Shown: piece by piece, positions 25,658 to 34,408 of the stretch | Layout: each line of letters starts with the position of its first letter | Position numbering within the stretch: position 1 is the stretch's first letter | Assembly (NCBI RefSeq): GCF_014649815.1 | Contig: NZ_BMTT01000018.1 | Span: 1-64,000 of the forward strand | Length of the DNA: 64,000 bases | Source of the DNA: Streptomyces mutabilis | GTDB lineage: Bacteria > Actinomycetota > Actinomycetes > Streptomycetales > Streptomycetaceae | Reading direction: 5' to 3' | Notes under the pieces: model-generated | The model's input: the letters and a program-made list of their open reading frames with translations, nothing else | Databases searched by the model: none | What the model was told of the DNA's origin: nothing | Program-made: the position numbers and the translations under genes

Positions 25658-26467
25658 ATGCCCGCTCCCCGCACCGTCCTGCTCACCGGCGCCGCCGGCG
25701 GCCTCGGCACCCTGATGCGGGAACTGCTTCCCGCGCACGGCTACACGCTGCGCCTGCTCGACCTGCGCCCGATCGAGGGCGAGCCGGACGCGATCGTCGC
25801 CGACCTCGCCGACCGGGCGGCCGTGCGCGAGGCCGTACGGGGCGTCGACGCGATCATCCACCTCGCGGGCATCTCCCTGGAAGCCCCCTTCGAGAAGATC
25901 CTCAAGGCCAACATCGAGGGCACCTACAACGTCTACGAGGCCGCCCGCGAGGAGGGCGTCCGGCGCATCGTCTTCGCCTCCTCCAACCACGCCGTCGGCT
26001 ACACCCCGCGCCCCCGGGGCGACGACCCGCTCATCCCGATCGACACCCCGCGTCGCCCGGACACCTTCTACGGCCTGTCCAAGTCCTTCGGCGAGGACCT
26101 CGCCCAGTTCTACTGGGACAAGCACGGAATCGAGACCGTCTCCGTCCGCATCGGCTCCTGCTTCCCCGAGCCGACCAGCGTGCGCATGCTCTCGGTGTGG
26201 ATGAGCCCGGCCGACGGCGCCCGCCTTTTCGACGCCGCCCTGACCGCCGAGAACGTCGGGCACACCGTCGTGCACGGCTCGTCCGCCAACACACGCCTGT
26301 GGTGGGACCTCACCTCCGCGCGGGCGCTCGGCTACGAACCACAGGACGACTCCGAGCCGTACGCCGCCAAGCTGATCGCCGAGCAGGGCGAACTCGACCC
26401 GGACAACCCGGCGCACGCCTGCCTGGGCGGCCACTTCGTGACCGACCCCCCGATCTGGCCGTACTGA
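25658..26467 (+). CDS. udh: uronate dehydrogenase (NAD-dependent SDR)
   Basis: The 269-residue extended-type short-chain dehydrogenase has the cofactor motif LLTGAAGGLGTLMRE (GxxGxxG), DAIIHLAGISLEAPFEKILK, FASSNHAVGY with the catalytic Ser, and DTFYGLSKSFGEDLAQFYWD with YxxxK. The NHAVGY and WMSPADGARLF blocks match uronate dehydrogenases, which oxidise galacturonate or glucuronate to the aldarolactone. Together with the KdgD-like gene opposite, it supports the oxidative route from pectin-derived galacturonate. A hairpin terminator follows directly. Confidence 0.85.
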   Translation: MPAPRTVLLTGAAGGLGTLMRELLPAHGYTLRLLDLRPIEGEPDAIVADLADRAAVREAVRGVDAIIHLAGISLEAPFEKILKANIEGTYNVYEAAREEGVRRIVFASSNHAVGYTPRPRGDDPLIPIDTPRRPDTFYGLSKSFGEDLAQFYWDKHGIETVSVRIGSCFPEPTSVRMLSVWMSPADGARLFDAALTAENVGHTVVHGSSANTRLWWDLTSARALGYEPQDDSEPYAAKLIAEQGELDPDNPAHACLGGHFVTDPPIWPY

Positions 26468-26486
26468 CCGGAACCGGTCGGCCAAC

Positions 26487-26521
26487 GGGGCGGGCGGGCA
26501 CCGAACGGGCCCGCCCGCCTC
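26487..26521 (+). terminator. hairpin terminator after uronate dehydrogenase
   Basis: GGCGGGCGGG (26489-26498) pairs perfectly with CCCGCCCGCC (26510-26519), and one wobble and one G-C pair extend the stem to 26487/26521. The loop is 11 nt. It lies 20 bases after the stop at 26467. Confidence 0.75.
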
Positions 26522-26580
26522 GGCATGCGGGCATCCGCGCTGCCCGTTCTCACCCCCCGGATCACTGCCTGCCAGGTCCG

Positions 26581-26702
26581 AGACGGGCACCCGGTGACCT
26601 GAACGGGCACAAACGGGCAGCATCGGTTCCGCAACAGACCTGGTCAGTGCCGCGCGACCGCTGTAGAACTTCCCCCATGGGTCCCACGGGCCCGAACGGG
26701 CA
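26581..26702. promoter_or_regulatory. repeated operator motif (A/G)AACGGGCA upstream of the DeoR gene
   Basis: The motif occurs as AGACGGGCA (26581), GAACGGGCA (26601), AAACGGGCA (26611) and GAACGGGCA (26694), with an inverted copy TGCCCGTTC at 26541-26549. The 10- and 20-base spacing of the middle copies puts them on one face of the helix. Direct-repeat arrays of this kind are typical of DeoR-family operators, and the DeoR gene starts at 26739. Confidence 0.65.
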
Positions 26703-26738
26703 AGGGTGCGCGACCAGGCGGTGAGGCAGGTGTTCGGC

Positions 26739-27509
26739 ATGGCCACGAGGACGGCGGAGGAACGTCAGCGGGAGATCGTGCGGATCGCCCGCGACACCGG
26801 CTCCGTCGACGTCACCGCGCTCGCCGCCGACCTGGGCGTCGCCAAGGAGACCGTGCGCCGGGACCTGCGCGCTCTGGAGGACCACGGCCTGGTCCGCCGT
26901 ACCCACGGCGGCGCCTACCCCGTGGAGAGCGCCGGGTTCGAGACGACGCTCGCCTTCCGCGCCACCAGTCACGTGCCCGAGAAGCGCCGGGTCGCCGCGG
27001 CGGCGGCCGAACTGCTCGGCGACGCCGAGACGGTCTTCGTCGACGAGGGCTTCACCCCCCAGCTCATCGCCGAGGCCCTCCCCCGGGACCGGCCGCTGAC
27101 CGTGGTCACCGCGTCCCTGCCGGTCGCCGGCGCGCTCGCCGAGGCCGGTGACACCTCCGTCCTCCTGCTCGGCGGCCGGGTCCGCTCGGGCACGCTCGCC
27201 ACCGTCGACCACTGGACGACGAAGATGCTGGCCGGCTTCGTCATCGACCTGGCGTACATCGGCGCCAACGGCATCTCCCGCGAACACGGCCTCACCACCC
27301 CAGACCCGGCCGTCAGCGAGGTCAAGGCCCAGGCCATCCGCGCCGCCCGGCGCACCGTCCTGGCGGGCACGCACACCAAGTTCGGAGCGGTCAGCTTCTG
27401 CCGGTTCGCGGAGGTCGGCGCCTTGGAGGCGATCGTCACCAGCACCCTGCTCCCCACGGCCGAGGCCCACCGCTACTCACTGCTGGGACCGCAGGTCATC
27501 CGCGTCTGA
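26739..27509 (+). CDS. DeoR-family transcriptional regulator
   Basis: The 256-residue repressor has an N-terminal winged helix (EERQREIVRIARDTGSVDVT, then LGVAKETVRRDLRALEDHGL, the DeoR signature, and RRTHGGAYPVE). A DeoR C-terminal sensor domain follows with VFVDEGFTPQLIAEAL, LYS-like TVVTASLPVAGALAE and DLAYIGANGISREHGLTTPD, which binds a sugar phosphate. The ATG at 26739 is preferred, though an in-frame GTG at 26730 is possible. It heads the operon of a polyol-type ABC transporter and dehydrogenase and probably represses it through the upstream motif array. Confidence 0.88.
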   Translation: MATRTAEERQREIVRIARDTGSVDVTALAADLGVAKETVRRDLRALEDHGLVRRTHGGAYPVESAGFETTLAFRATSHVPEKRRVAAAAAELLGDAETVFVDEGFTPQLIAEALPRDRPLTVVTASLPVAGALAEAGDTSVLLLGGRVRSGTLATVDHWTTKMLAGFVIDLAYIGANGISREHGLTTPDPAVSEVKAQAIRAARRTVLAGTHTKFGAVSFCRFAEVGALEAIVTSTLLPTAEAHRYSLLGPQVIRV

Positions 27510-27586
27510 CAAACCGACTCACGTCCCCGGAGGGCACCCCATACCCTCCGCTGCCCCATACCTCCCCATATGTTCAGGAGCGATCC

Positions 27587-28957
27587 ATGCGAACCCAGAG
27601 CCGACGGAGGCCGCGAGCCACGCTCGCCATGGCCGCCGCAGGGACGCTGCTCGCCCCGCTGCTCTCCGGCTGCTGGGTCGGGGCGGGCGGGGCCGGCTCC
27701 GGCGGCGACGCCATCAACGTCCTGATGGTCAACAACCCCCAGATGGTGGAGCTGCAGAAGCTCACTGCGGACCACTTCACCAAGGACACCGGCATCAAGG
27801 TGAACTTCACCGTCCTGCCGGAGAACGACGTCCGCGACAAGATCAGCCAGGACTTCGCCAACCAGGCCGGCCAGTACGACGTCGCCACCCTCTCCAACTA
27901 CGAGATACCGATCTACGCCCGCAACGACTGGCTGCACGAGATGAACTCCTACGTCGCGAAGGACCCGGCGTACGACCAGCAGGACATCCTGGAGCCGATG
28001 CGCGAGTCCCTCACCGGCGACGACGGCAAGCTCTACGGCCAGCCCTTCTACGGCGAGTCGTCCTTCCTGATGTACCGAAAGGACATCTTCGAGAAGGAGG
28101 GCCTGACCATGCCCGAGCACCCCACCTGGACCCAGGTGGCGGAGCTCGCCGCCGAACTCGACGGCGCCGAGCCGGACATGAAGGGCATCTGCCTGCGCGG
28201 CCTGCCCGGCTGGGGCGAGCTGATGGCGCCGCTGACGACGGTCGTGAACACCTTCGGCGGCACCTGGTTCGACGAGGACTGGAACGCCCGGCTCGACTCC
28301 CCCGAGTGGGAGAAGGCGACGAAGTTCTACGTCGGCCTCGTCCGCGAGCACGGCCAGTCCGGCGCCGCCCAGTCCGGCTTCGCCGAGTGCCTGAACAACA
28401 TGACCCAGGGCAACGTCGCCATGTGGTACGACGCCACCTCCGCGGCAGGCCCCCTTGAGTCCGCGAACTCCCCCGTCAAGGGCAAGATGGGCTACGCCCC
28501 CGCCCCCGTGGAGAAGACCGACTCCGCCGGCTGGCTCTACACCTGGGCCTGGGGCATCCAGAAGGCCTCCCGCAACGCCGACAAGGCATGGGAGTTCGTC
28601 TCCTGGGCGTCCAGCGAGGAGTACGAGCAGCTGGTCGGCGACGAGATCGGCTGGTCCGACGTCCCGGCCGGCAAGCGTGCCTCGACGTACGAGAACCCGG
28701 ACTACGTCAAGGAGGCCGCCGCCTTCCAGGAGATGACCCGGGAGGCCATCGAGGGCGCCAAGCCGAACGACCCCGGCGTGCAGCCGCGCCCGGCGCCCGG
28801 CATCCAGTTCGTCGGCATTCCCGAGTTCACCGACCTCGGCACCAAGGTCTCCCAGGAGATCAGCGCGGCCATCGCCGGACGACAGTCCGTCGAACAGGCC
28901 CTGAAGAAGTCCCAGCAGCTCGCCGAGCAGATCTCCGAGGAGTACGAGGGACGATGA
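27587..28957 (+). CDS. polyol/sugar ABC transporter substrate-binding lipoprotein
   Basis: The 456-residue protein has a lipoprotein signal (LAMAAAGTLLAPLLSGCWVG, lipobox Cys near residue 29). The binding-protein body has NVLMVNNPQMVELQKLTADH, YDVATLSNYEIPIYARNDWL, ATSAAGPLESANSPVKGKMG and GWLYTWAWGIQKASRNADKA. These blocks resemble the sorbitol/mannitol-binding proteins of SmoE type. It is followed without gap by two permeases and a zinc dehydrogenase, so a sugar alcohol or related sugar is the likely ligand. AGGAGCG precedes the ATG. Confidence 0.88.
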   Translation: MRTQSRRRPRATLAMAAAGTLLAPLLSGCWVGAGGAGSGGDAINVLMVNNPQMVELQKLTADHFTKDTGIKVNFTVLPENDVRDKISQDFANQAGQYDVATLSNYEIPIYARNDWLHEMNSYVAKDPAYDQQDILEPMRESLTGDDGKLYGQPFYGESSFLMYRKDIFEKEGLTMPEHPTWTQVAELAAELDGAEPDMKGICLRGLPGWGELMAPLTTVVNTFGGTWFDEDWNARLDSPEWEKATKFYVGLVREHGQSGAAQSGFAECLNNMTQGNVAMWYDATSAAGPLESANSPVKGKMGYAPAPVEKTDSAGWLYTWAWGIQKASRNADKAWEFVSWASSEEYEQLVGDEIGWSDVPAGKRASTYENPDYVKEAAAFQEMTREAIEGAKPNDPGVQPRPAPGIQFVGIPEFTDLGTKVSQEISAAIAGRQSVEQALKKSQQLAEQISEEYEGR

Positions 28958-29898
28958 CCGCCACCACAACGGCCCCCTCGGCCGCACCCGACCGCGTACC
29001 CGCCCCCGTCCGCCCGCCGTCGCCCCGGCTGAAGGCGTGGGCCACCCGGGCCCCGCTCCTCCCCGCTCTGATCTTCATGATCGCGGTCACCCAGCTGCCC
29101 TTCGTGGCGACCTTGGTGATCTCCTTCTTCGACTGGAACTCCCTTTACCCGGACGCCCGTTCCTTCGCCGGCTTCGGCAACTACGGCGACGTCCTGACCG
29201 ACCCGGCCCTGCGCAAGTCGGTGTGGACGACGATCCTGCTGACGGTCGTGGTGGTCCTGGCCAGTCTGGTCCTGGGCCTGGCCCTCGCCCTGCTGCTGGA
29301 CCGGCAGTTCAAGGGCCGGGGCGTGGTCCGCACCCTGCTGATCGCGCCGTTCCTGGTGGTCCCGGTCGCGGCGGCCCTGCTCTGGAAGCACGTCCTCTAC
29401 AACCCGGAGTACGGCCTGTTCAACGGCCTGCTGCACTACGTCGGCGGCCCGCAGCCCGACTGGATCTCGAACACCCCGCTGCTCGCGGTCGAGGCGGCGC
29501 TGGTGTGGCAGTGGACGCCGTTCATGATGCTGATCCTGCTGGCCGGGCTGCAGAGCCGGGACAAGCAGCAGATCGAGGCCGCCCGGGTGGACGGCGCGAG
29601 CGACTGGCAGATCTTCGTCCACCTGACCCTGCCCCACCTGCGCCGTTACCTCGAACTGGGCGCCCTGCTCGGCTCGATCTACATCGTGCAGAACTTCGAC
29701 GCGGTCTTCACGATCACGTCCGGCGGCCTGGGCACGGCCAACCTGCCCTACACCGTCTACCAGAGCTTCTACCAGGCCCACGAGAACGGCCTCGCCTCGG
29801 CCGCGGGCGTCCTGGTCGTCATCGGCTCGATCATCATCGCCACCTTCGCCCTGCGTGTGGTGTCGTCCCTGTTCCGCGAGGAGGTCGGCCGCGCATGA
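28954..29898 (+). CDS. polyol/sugar ABC transporter permease, SmoF/MalF type
   Basis: The 314-residue membrane protein has a Pro-rich N-terminus, a first helix near residues 35-60 (LLPALIFMIAVTQLPFVATL) and five further helices. Its EAA loop is IEAARVDGASDWQIFVHLTLP-like around residues 205-225. The C-terminal end (VVSSLFREEVGRA) is usual. The ATG at 28954 overlaps the binding-protein stop (ATGA), and its own stop overlaps the next permease. No ATPase gene is present. A shared MsiK-like ATPase elsewhere is the usual arrangement. Confidence 0.9.
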   Translation: MTATTTAPSAAPDRVPAPVRPPSPRLKAWATRAPLLPALIFMIAVTQLPFVATLVISFFDWNSLYPDARSFAGFGNYGDVLTDPALRKSVWTTILLTVVVVLASLVLGLALALLLDRQFKGRGVVRTLLIAPFLVVPVAAALLWKHVLYNPEYGLFNGLLHYVGGPQPDWISNTPLLAVEAALVWQWTPFMMLILLAGLQSRDKQQIEAARVDGASDWQIFVHLTLPHLRRYLELGALLGSIYIVQNFDAVFTITSGGLGTANLPYTVYQSFYQAHENGLASAAGVLVVIGSIIIATFALRVVSSLFREEVGRA

Positions 29899-30779
29899 GC
29901 GCCACCGCCGTACGACCCGCCGCCACCGGCACCACCGGTGACAAGCCCGTGCGAGTCCGCCGCAAGGCGGGCGCCGGCCTGGGCCTGGTGGCCTGGCTGG
30001 CCGGGATCGTCTTCTTCCTGCCCATCGCCTGGATGGCCCTGACCTCCTTCCACTCGGAGGAGGACGCCGCCACCAACCCGCCGTCCTTCGCGGCCTCCCT
30101 CACCCTGGACGGTTACCGCGAGTTCTTCGGCGCGGACGGCGGCGCGAGCCCTTGGCCTGCGCTGATCAACTCGGCGGTCGCGTCGGTCGCCTCGACCCTC
30201 TTCGTCCTGGCGCTGGCCCTGCCCGCCGCGTACGCCCTCTCCATCCGCCCGGTGAAGAAGTGGACGGACGTCCTCTTCTTCTTCCTCTCCACCAAGATGC
30301 TGCCGGTGGTGGCGGGCCTGCTCCCGATCTACCTGTTCGCCAAGAACACGGACATGCTGGACAACATCTGGCTGCTCGTCATCCTCTACACCTCGATGAA
30401 CCTGCCGATCGCGGTCTGGATGATGCAGTCCTTCCTGGCCGAGGTGCCGGTCGCGATCATCGAGGCCGCCCGGGTGGACGGCGCGAAGCTCCCGACGATC
30501 CTGACCCGCGTGGTCGCCCCGATCGCCCTGCCCGGCATCGCCGCCACCTCCCTGATCTGCTTCATCTTCAGCTGGAACGAACTGCTCTTCGCCCGGGTGC
30601 TGACGGGCGTGGTCGCCGAGACCGCCCCCGTCTTCCTGACCGGCTTCATCACCAGCCAGGGCCTCTTCCTGGCCAAGGTGTGCGCCGCGTCGCTCGTCAT
30701 CTCCCTGCCGGTGCTCGCCGCGGGGTTCGCCGCCCAGGACAAACTGGTCCAGGGCCTGTCGTTGGGAGCCGTGAAATGA
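29895..30779 (+). CDS. polyol/sugar ABC transporter permease, SmoG/MalG type
   Basis: The 294-residue partner permease has helices beginning at residue 30 (GLVAWLAGIVFFLPIAWMAL), a periplasmic loop with TLDGYREFFG, and the EAA loop IIEAARVDGAKLPTILTRV. It ends KLVQGLSLGAVK, like MalG-type subunits. It overlaps both neighbours by four bases (ATGA at 29895 and at 30776), so the whole DeoR-regulated set is one translationally coupled operon. Confidence 0.9.
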   Translation: MSATAVRPAATGTTGDKPVRVRRKAGAGLGLVAWLAGIVFFLPIAWMALTSFHSEEDAATNPPSFAASLTLDGYREFFGADGGASPWPALINSAVASVASTLFVLALALPAAYALSIRPVKKWTDVLFFFLSTKMLPVVAGLLPIYLFAKNTDMLDNIWLLVILYTSMNLPIAVWMMQSFLAEVPVAIIEAARVDGAKLPTILTRVVAPIALPGIAATSLICFIFSWNELLFARVLTGVVAETAPVFLTGFITSQGLFLAKVCAASLVISLPVLAAGFAAQDKLVQGLSLGAVK

Positions 30780-31768
30780 AGGCCGCCGTCATCGAGTCCG
30801 TGGGCCGCGCCGTCGTCACCGAGGTCCCGGACCCGACGCCAGGGCCGCGCGAGGTCGTCGTCGAGGTCGCCGCCTGCGGCCTGTGCGGTACCGACCTGCA
30901 CATCCTCCAGGGCGAGTTCGCGCCCAAGCTCCCGATCGTGCCGGGCCACGAGTTCGCCGGCTCGGTGGTCGGCGTGGGCGCCCAGGTCACCGAGGTGGCG
31001 GTCGGCGACCGGGTCGCCGTCGACCCCTCTCTCTACTGCTACGAGTGCCGCTACTGCCGCACCGGCCACAACAACCTCTGCGAACGCTGGGCCGCCATCG
31101 GCGTCACCACGGCGGGCGGCGCGGCGCAGTACGCGGTGGCACCGGTCGCGAACTGCGTGAAGCTCCCGGAGCACGTCCGCACCCAGGACGCGGCCCTGAT
31201 CGAGCCCCTGTCCTGCGCGGTCCGCGGCTACGACGTCCTCCAGTCCCGCCTCGGCGCCCACGTCCTGATCTACGGCTCCGGCACGATGGGCCTGATGATG
31301 CTGGAGCTGGCCAAGCGCACCGGCGCCGCCAGCGTGGACGTGGTGGACCTCAACCCGGCCCGCCTGGAGACCGCCCGCGGCCTCGGCGTCTCGGGCTCGG
31401 CCGCGACACCCGACGAGCTGGACCGCCCCCAGGGCTGGGACCTCGTCATCGACGCGACCGGCAACGCGGCGGCCATCCAAGACGGACTGGACCGCGTCGC
31501 CAAGGCCGGTACGTTCCTCCAGTTCGGGGTGGCCGACTACGCGACCCGGGTGCAGATCGACCCGTACCGCATCTACAACCAGGAGATCACCATCACCGGA
31601 TCGATGGCGGTCCTGCACAGCTACGAGCGCGCGGCGGAGCTGTTCGCGGGCGGCGTCCTCGACCCGGACGTCTTCATCAGCGACCGCATCCCGCTGGACC
31701 GCTATCCCGAGGCGCTGGAGCAGTTCGCCTCGGGTGTCGGCAGGAAGATCGTCGTCACGCCCTCCTAG
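30776..31768 (+). CDS. zinc-dependent polyol/sugar dehydrogenase (MDR family)
   Basis: The 330-residue medium-chain dehydrogenase has the catalytic zinc segment ACGLCGTDLHILQGEF with PGHEFAG. The structural zinc cysteines are in YCYECRYCRTGHNNLCERW, the cofactor Rossmann motif is VLIYGSGTMGLMMLELAK, and VVDLNPARLE suggests NAD preference. It resembles sorbitol/threonine-type dehydrogenases. As the last gene of the operon it would oxidise the imported polyol to a ketose. The convergent lasso exporter gene ends 34 bases away. Confidence 0.88.
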   Translation: MKAAVIESVGRAVVTEVPDPTPGPREVVVEVAACGLCGTDLHILQGEFAPKLPIVPGHEFAGSVVGVGAQVTEVAVGDRVAVDPSLYCYECRYCRTGHNNLCERWAAIGVTTAGGAAQYAVAPVANCVKLPEHVRTQDAALIEPLSCAVRGYDVLQSRLGAHVLIYGSGTMGLMMLELAKRTGAASVDVVDLNPARLETARGLGVSGSAATPDELDRPQGWDLVIDATGNAAAIQDGLDRVAKAGTFLQFGVADYATRVQIDPYRIYNQEITITGSMAVLHSYERAAELFAGGVLDPDVFISDRIPLDRYPEALEQFASGVGRKIVVTPS

Positions 31769-31802
31769 TCGTCACGCCCCTCCTGGCCGACGGCGGGCCG
31801 GC

Positions 31803-33698
31803 TCAGCACTCGCCGTCGTCCGGGGCCGGGTCACCGTTCAGGACGTGGGCGGTGGCCAGTTCCCGGTAGGCCGGGCTGGTGGCGAGGAGTTCGTCGTGCC
31901 GGCCGCAGGCCACCGTGCGGCCGTCCTCGAGGACGACGATCCGGTCGGCGTACCGCACGGTGGCGAGGCGGTGCGCGATGACGAGCACCGCGCAGTCCCG
32001 GCTGACGGCGCTCAGTGTCCGGATCAGCGCCGCCTCGTTGACGGCGTCGAGGTGCGAGGTGTGCTCGTCGAGGAGGAGCAGCCGCGGACGGGCGAGCAGG
32101 GCCCGGGCCAGGGCCACGCGCTGGCGTTCCCCCGCGGACAGGGTGCCGCCGCGGTCGCCCAGTCTGCCGTCCAGGCCCCCCGGCAGCCGCCGCACCACGT
32201 GGTCCAGCCGGGTCAGGCGTACGACGCGGAGGATCTCGTCGTCGGGGGCTCCGGGGGACGCATAGGTGATGTTCTCCCGCAGCGTGCCCTCCAGGACGTG
32301 TGTGTTCTGGTCCACGAGGGCGATGCCCGCGCGGCTCTCCCGGCGGCTCAGCTCCGCGGTCGGGCGGCCGTCGAACCGGATGGTCCCGGCGTCGGGTTCG
32401 TACAGGCGCGCGACCAGGGCGAAGAGCGTGCTCTTGCCGGCTCCGGATCGGCCGACGAGTGCCACCAGTCCGCGCCTCGGCACGGTGAGGTTCGCCCCGC
32501 GCAGCACCGTCCTGTCCGGGACGTAGCCGAAGCGGACGTCGGTCAGCTCCAGCGCGGGGGCCGGGGAGCGCGGGGCGGCCGGCGGTGCGCCGGGGGCCGT
32601 GCGGCCGGACTGCTCCGGAGGTTCCTGGAGTCGCGGGGCTTCCGGCGGTTCCTGCGGAAGGGCCAGGGCTTCGTCGATCCTCAGACAGGCGCCCGCGCCG
32701 CGCTGGATCAGGCCGATGGCGCGGAACACCGAGGACAGCGGCATGACCAGGTACGACGCGTACAACAGGAAGGCGACGAGATCGCCGAGGGAGTCGGCGC
32801 CCCCGCTGCCGACCCGCATGCCGCCGACGACCAGGACGAGCAGGAAGGAACCCTGGACCGCGAGTTCGACGGCGCTGCTCATGACCGCGGCCAGCTTCGC
32901 CGCCCGCACGCCCGACCGGTAGGCCGAGTCCACCCGTTCGCCGATGCGTCGCGCCTCGCGTTCCTCGGCCCGGTACACCCGTACCACCGGCAGGGCGCCC
33001 AGGGCGCGTTCCAGTTCGGCGGCGACGGCGCCCACGGAGGCCTGCATGTGCTGCGACGCCACCCGCATGCCCTTCAGGAGCGTGGTGACGACGACCGCGG
33101 CGAGGGCGACCGTCGCCACGACGAGGAGCAGCAGCAGAGGGTCCAGCCACAGCATCAGCAGCAGCGCCCCGGCCGAGACGAGGCAGCCGGTGAGCAGGTC
33201 GACCAGTGCCTGGGACACGACGTCCCGCAGCAGGGTGGTGTCGGCGGTGACCCGGGAGACCAGGTCGCCGCCGCGGCGCCGGTCCGCCTCGCGCATCTCC
33301 AGCCGCAGCAGCCGCGAGACGAGTCCGTGACGCACCACGCGGATCACACCCTCGCCCATGCGGTCCAGCAGGAACCGGCCCGTCGCTCCCGCGGCTGCCT
33401 CCGCGGCGAAGAGTCCGCACAGCAGCAGCAGGAGCGGCCACAGCAGTTCACCGTGGGCGCTGGAGTCCACGACGTGTTTGGCGACGAGCGGCTGGGCGAG
33501 TCCGAGCGCCGACGCGACCAGGGTCAGCGCGGTCGCCACCGTGATGCTGCGCCGGTGGCCGGACGTCAGGCGGAACAGGGAGGCGACCGAGCCTCGCGTC
33601 GTCCGGCCCGCGGGCGGCACGCGGGGGGCCGGTCCGCGGTCGCCGAGGCCGGTGCCGGTGCCGGGTGGGGCGTCGTCCGCGACGGCCGTTTCGCTCAC
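31803..33698 (-). CDS. lasso peptide ABC exporter (permease-ATPase fusion)
   Basis: The 631-residue half-transporter has an ABC transmembrane domain (about residues 40-340, six helices, e.g. SITVATALTLVASALGLAQP and PLLLLLCGLFAAEAAAG). The ATPase domain carries Walker A GRSGAGKST, signature LSAGERQR, Walker B RLLLLDEHTSHLD and the H-loop IAHRL. The signature has Ala and Glu where LSGGQ is usual. The GTG at 33698 overlaps the stop of the leader-peptidase gene (GTGA), fixing the start. As last gene of the lasso operon it should export the peptide and confer self-protection. Confidence 0.88.
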   Translation of the reverse strand: MSETAVADDAPPGTGTGLGDRGPAPRVPPAGRTTRGSVASLFRLTSGHRRSITVATALTLVASALGLAQPLVAKHVVDSSAHGELLWPLLLLLCGLFAAEAAAGATGRFLLDRMGEGVIRVVRHGLVSRLLRLEMREADRRRGGDLVSRVTADTTLLRDVVSQALVDLLTGCLVSAGALLLMLWLDPLLLLLVVATVALAAVVVTTLLKGMRVASQHMQASVGAVAAELERALGALPVVRVYRAEEREARRIGERVDSAYRSGVRAAKLAAVMSSAVELAVQGSFLLVLVVGGMRVGSGGADSLGDLVAFLLYASYLVMPLSSVFRAIGLIQRGAGACLRIDEALALPQEPPEAPRLQEPPEQSGRTAPGAPPAAPRSPAPALELTDVRFGYVPDRTVLRGANLTVPRRGLVALVGRSGAGKSTLFALVARLYEPDAGTIRFDGRPTAELSRRESRAGIALVDQNTHVLEGTLRENITYASPGAPDDEILRVVRLTRLDHVVRRLPGGLDGRLGDRGGTLSAGERQRVALARALLARPRLLLLDEHTSHLDAVNEAALIRTLSAVSRDCAVLVIAHRLATVRYADRIVVLEDGRTVACGRHDELLATSPAYRELATAHVLNGDPAPDDGEC

Positions 33699-34129
33699 GT
33701 CCGCGTCCGCCGCGCCGGGGCCACCGTGACCAGCCGCGCGAAGTAGTCGTCCGGGGCGCCCTCCCCCACCGGACGGCCGTCGGCCTCGATCCAGGCGTGG
33801 GCGGAGAAGGGCGGCACCTTGCGCACCCCCGTGCACCACGTGGGCCAGGCCCCGTGGAGGCGGCACAGCAGGGCGGCCCCCAGCGAGCGCGGCAGGCAGC
33901 CACGCGGCCCGGCGCAGCGCAGGCTCACCGCGCACAGCGCGTCCCGGGCCGCCGCGGCCTGTGCGGCGGTGGCGGGCCGCGCGCCCCGGCGCACCCGCTC
34001 CAGTACGGCGCGGATGTGCCGGGGCGGCAGGAAGGACAGGGCCAGCGCGGGGACGAGGACGAGACGGGCGGCCAGCCGCCGGGCGAGGGGGACTCCGGTG
34101 GGCCGGTCCAGGGCGCTGGGCGTGGTCAT
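33695..34129 (-). CDS. lasso peptide leader peptidase, B2-type transglutaminase-like protein
   Basis: The 144-residue protein carries the Cys-His-Asp triad of lasso B2 proteins: Cys78 in GPRGCLPRSLGAALL, His111 in PPFSAHAWIEADG and Asp117 in the same block. It removes the precursor leader once the B1 protein presents it. The N-terminal half contains a helical LVLVPALALSFLPPRH segment seen in this family. It overlaps the B1 gene by ATGA upstream and the exporter by GTGA downstream, so all three are translated together. Confidence 0.92.
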   Translation of the reverse strand: MTTPSALDRPTGVPLARRLAARLVLVPALALSFLPPRHIRAVLERVRRGARPATAAQAAAARDALCAVSLRCAGPRGCLPRSLGAALLCRLHGAWPTWCTGVRKVPPFSAHAWIEADGRPVGEGAPDDYFARLVTVAPARRTRT

Positions 34130-34380
34130 GAGACCAGCCCGGCGGCCCGGAGGTCGCGCAGCAGCGCCCTCACGTCCTGCTCGGCGCGGTCGCGGTCGAT
34201 CTCGAACCGCGCGACCAGCGCCGCGACGGCGGCCGCCTCGTCCCCGCCGTCCATGAGGGTGCGCACCACCAGCTCACCCGTGGGGTTGAGTTCCCAGTAC
34301 TCACCGGTGCGTTGGTCGAGGAGCACGGTTCCGTACTGGGTCTGCGCGGTGGAGACGTCGGTGTCGAATCGGAGCGTCAT
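34126..34380 (-). CDS. lasso peptide RRE protein, B1 (PqqD-like)
   Basis: The 84-residue protein has the PqqD/RRE wing: GTVLLDQRTGEYWELNPTGE followed by LVVRTLMDGGDEAAAVAALV and the C-terminal helix RAEQDVRALLRDLRAAGLVS. RRE proteins bind the YxxPxL motif of the leader and deliver the precursor to the B2 peptidase and the cyclase. AAAGGTG sits eight bases before the ATG. It follows the cyclase gene by 28 bases and is coupled to B2 by ATGA. Confidence 0.93.
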   Translation of the reverse strand: MTLRFDTDVSTAQTQYGTVLLDQRTGEYWELNPTGELVVRTLMDGGDEAAAVAALVARFEIDRDRAEQDVRALLRDLRAAGLVS

Positions 34381-34408
34381 GGGAGCGGCACCTTTCTGCT
34401 GTCTCGCG

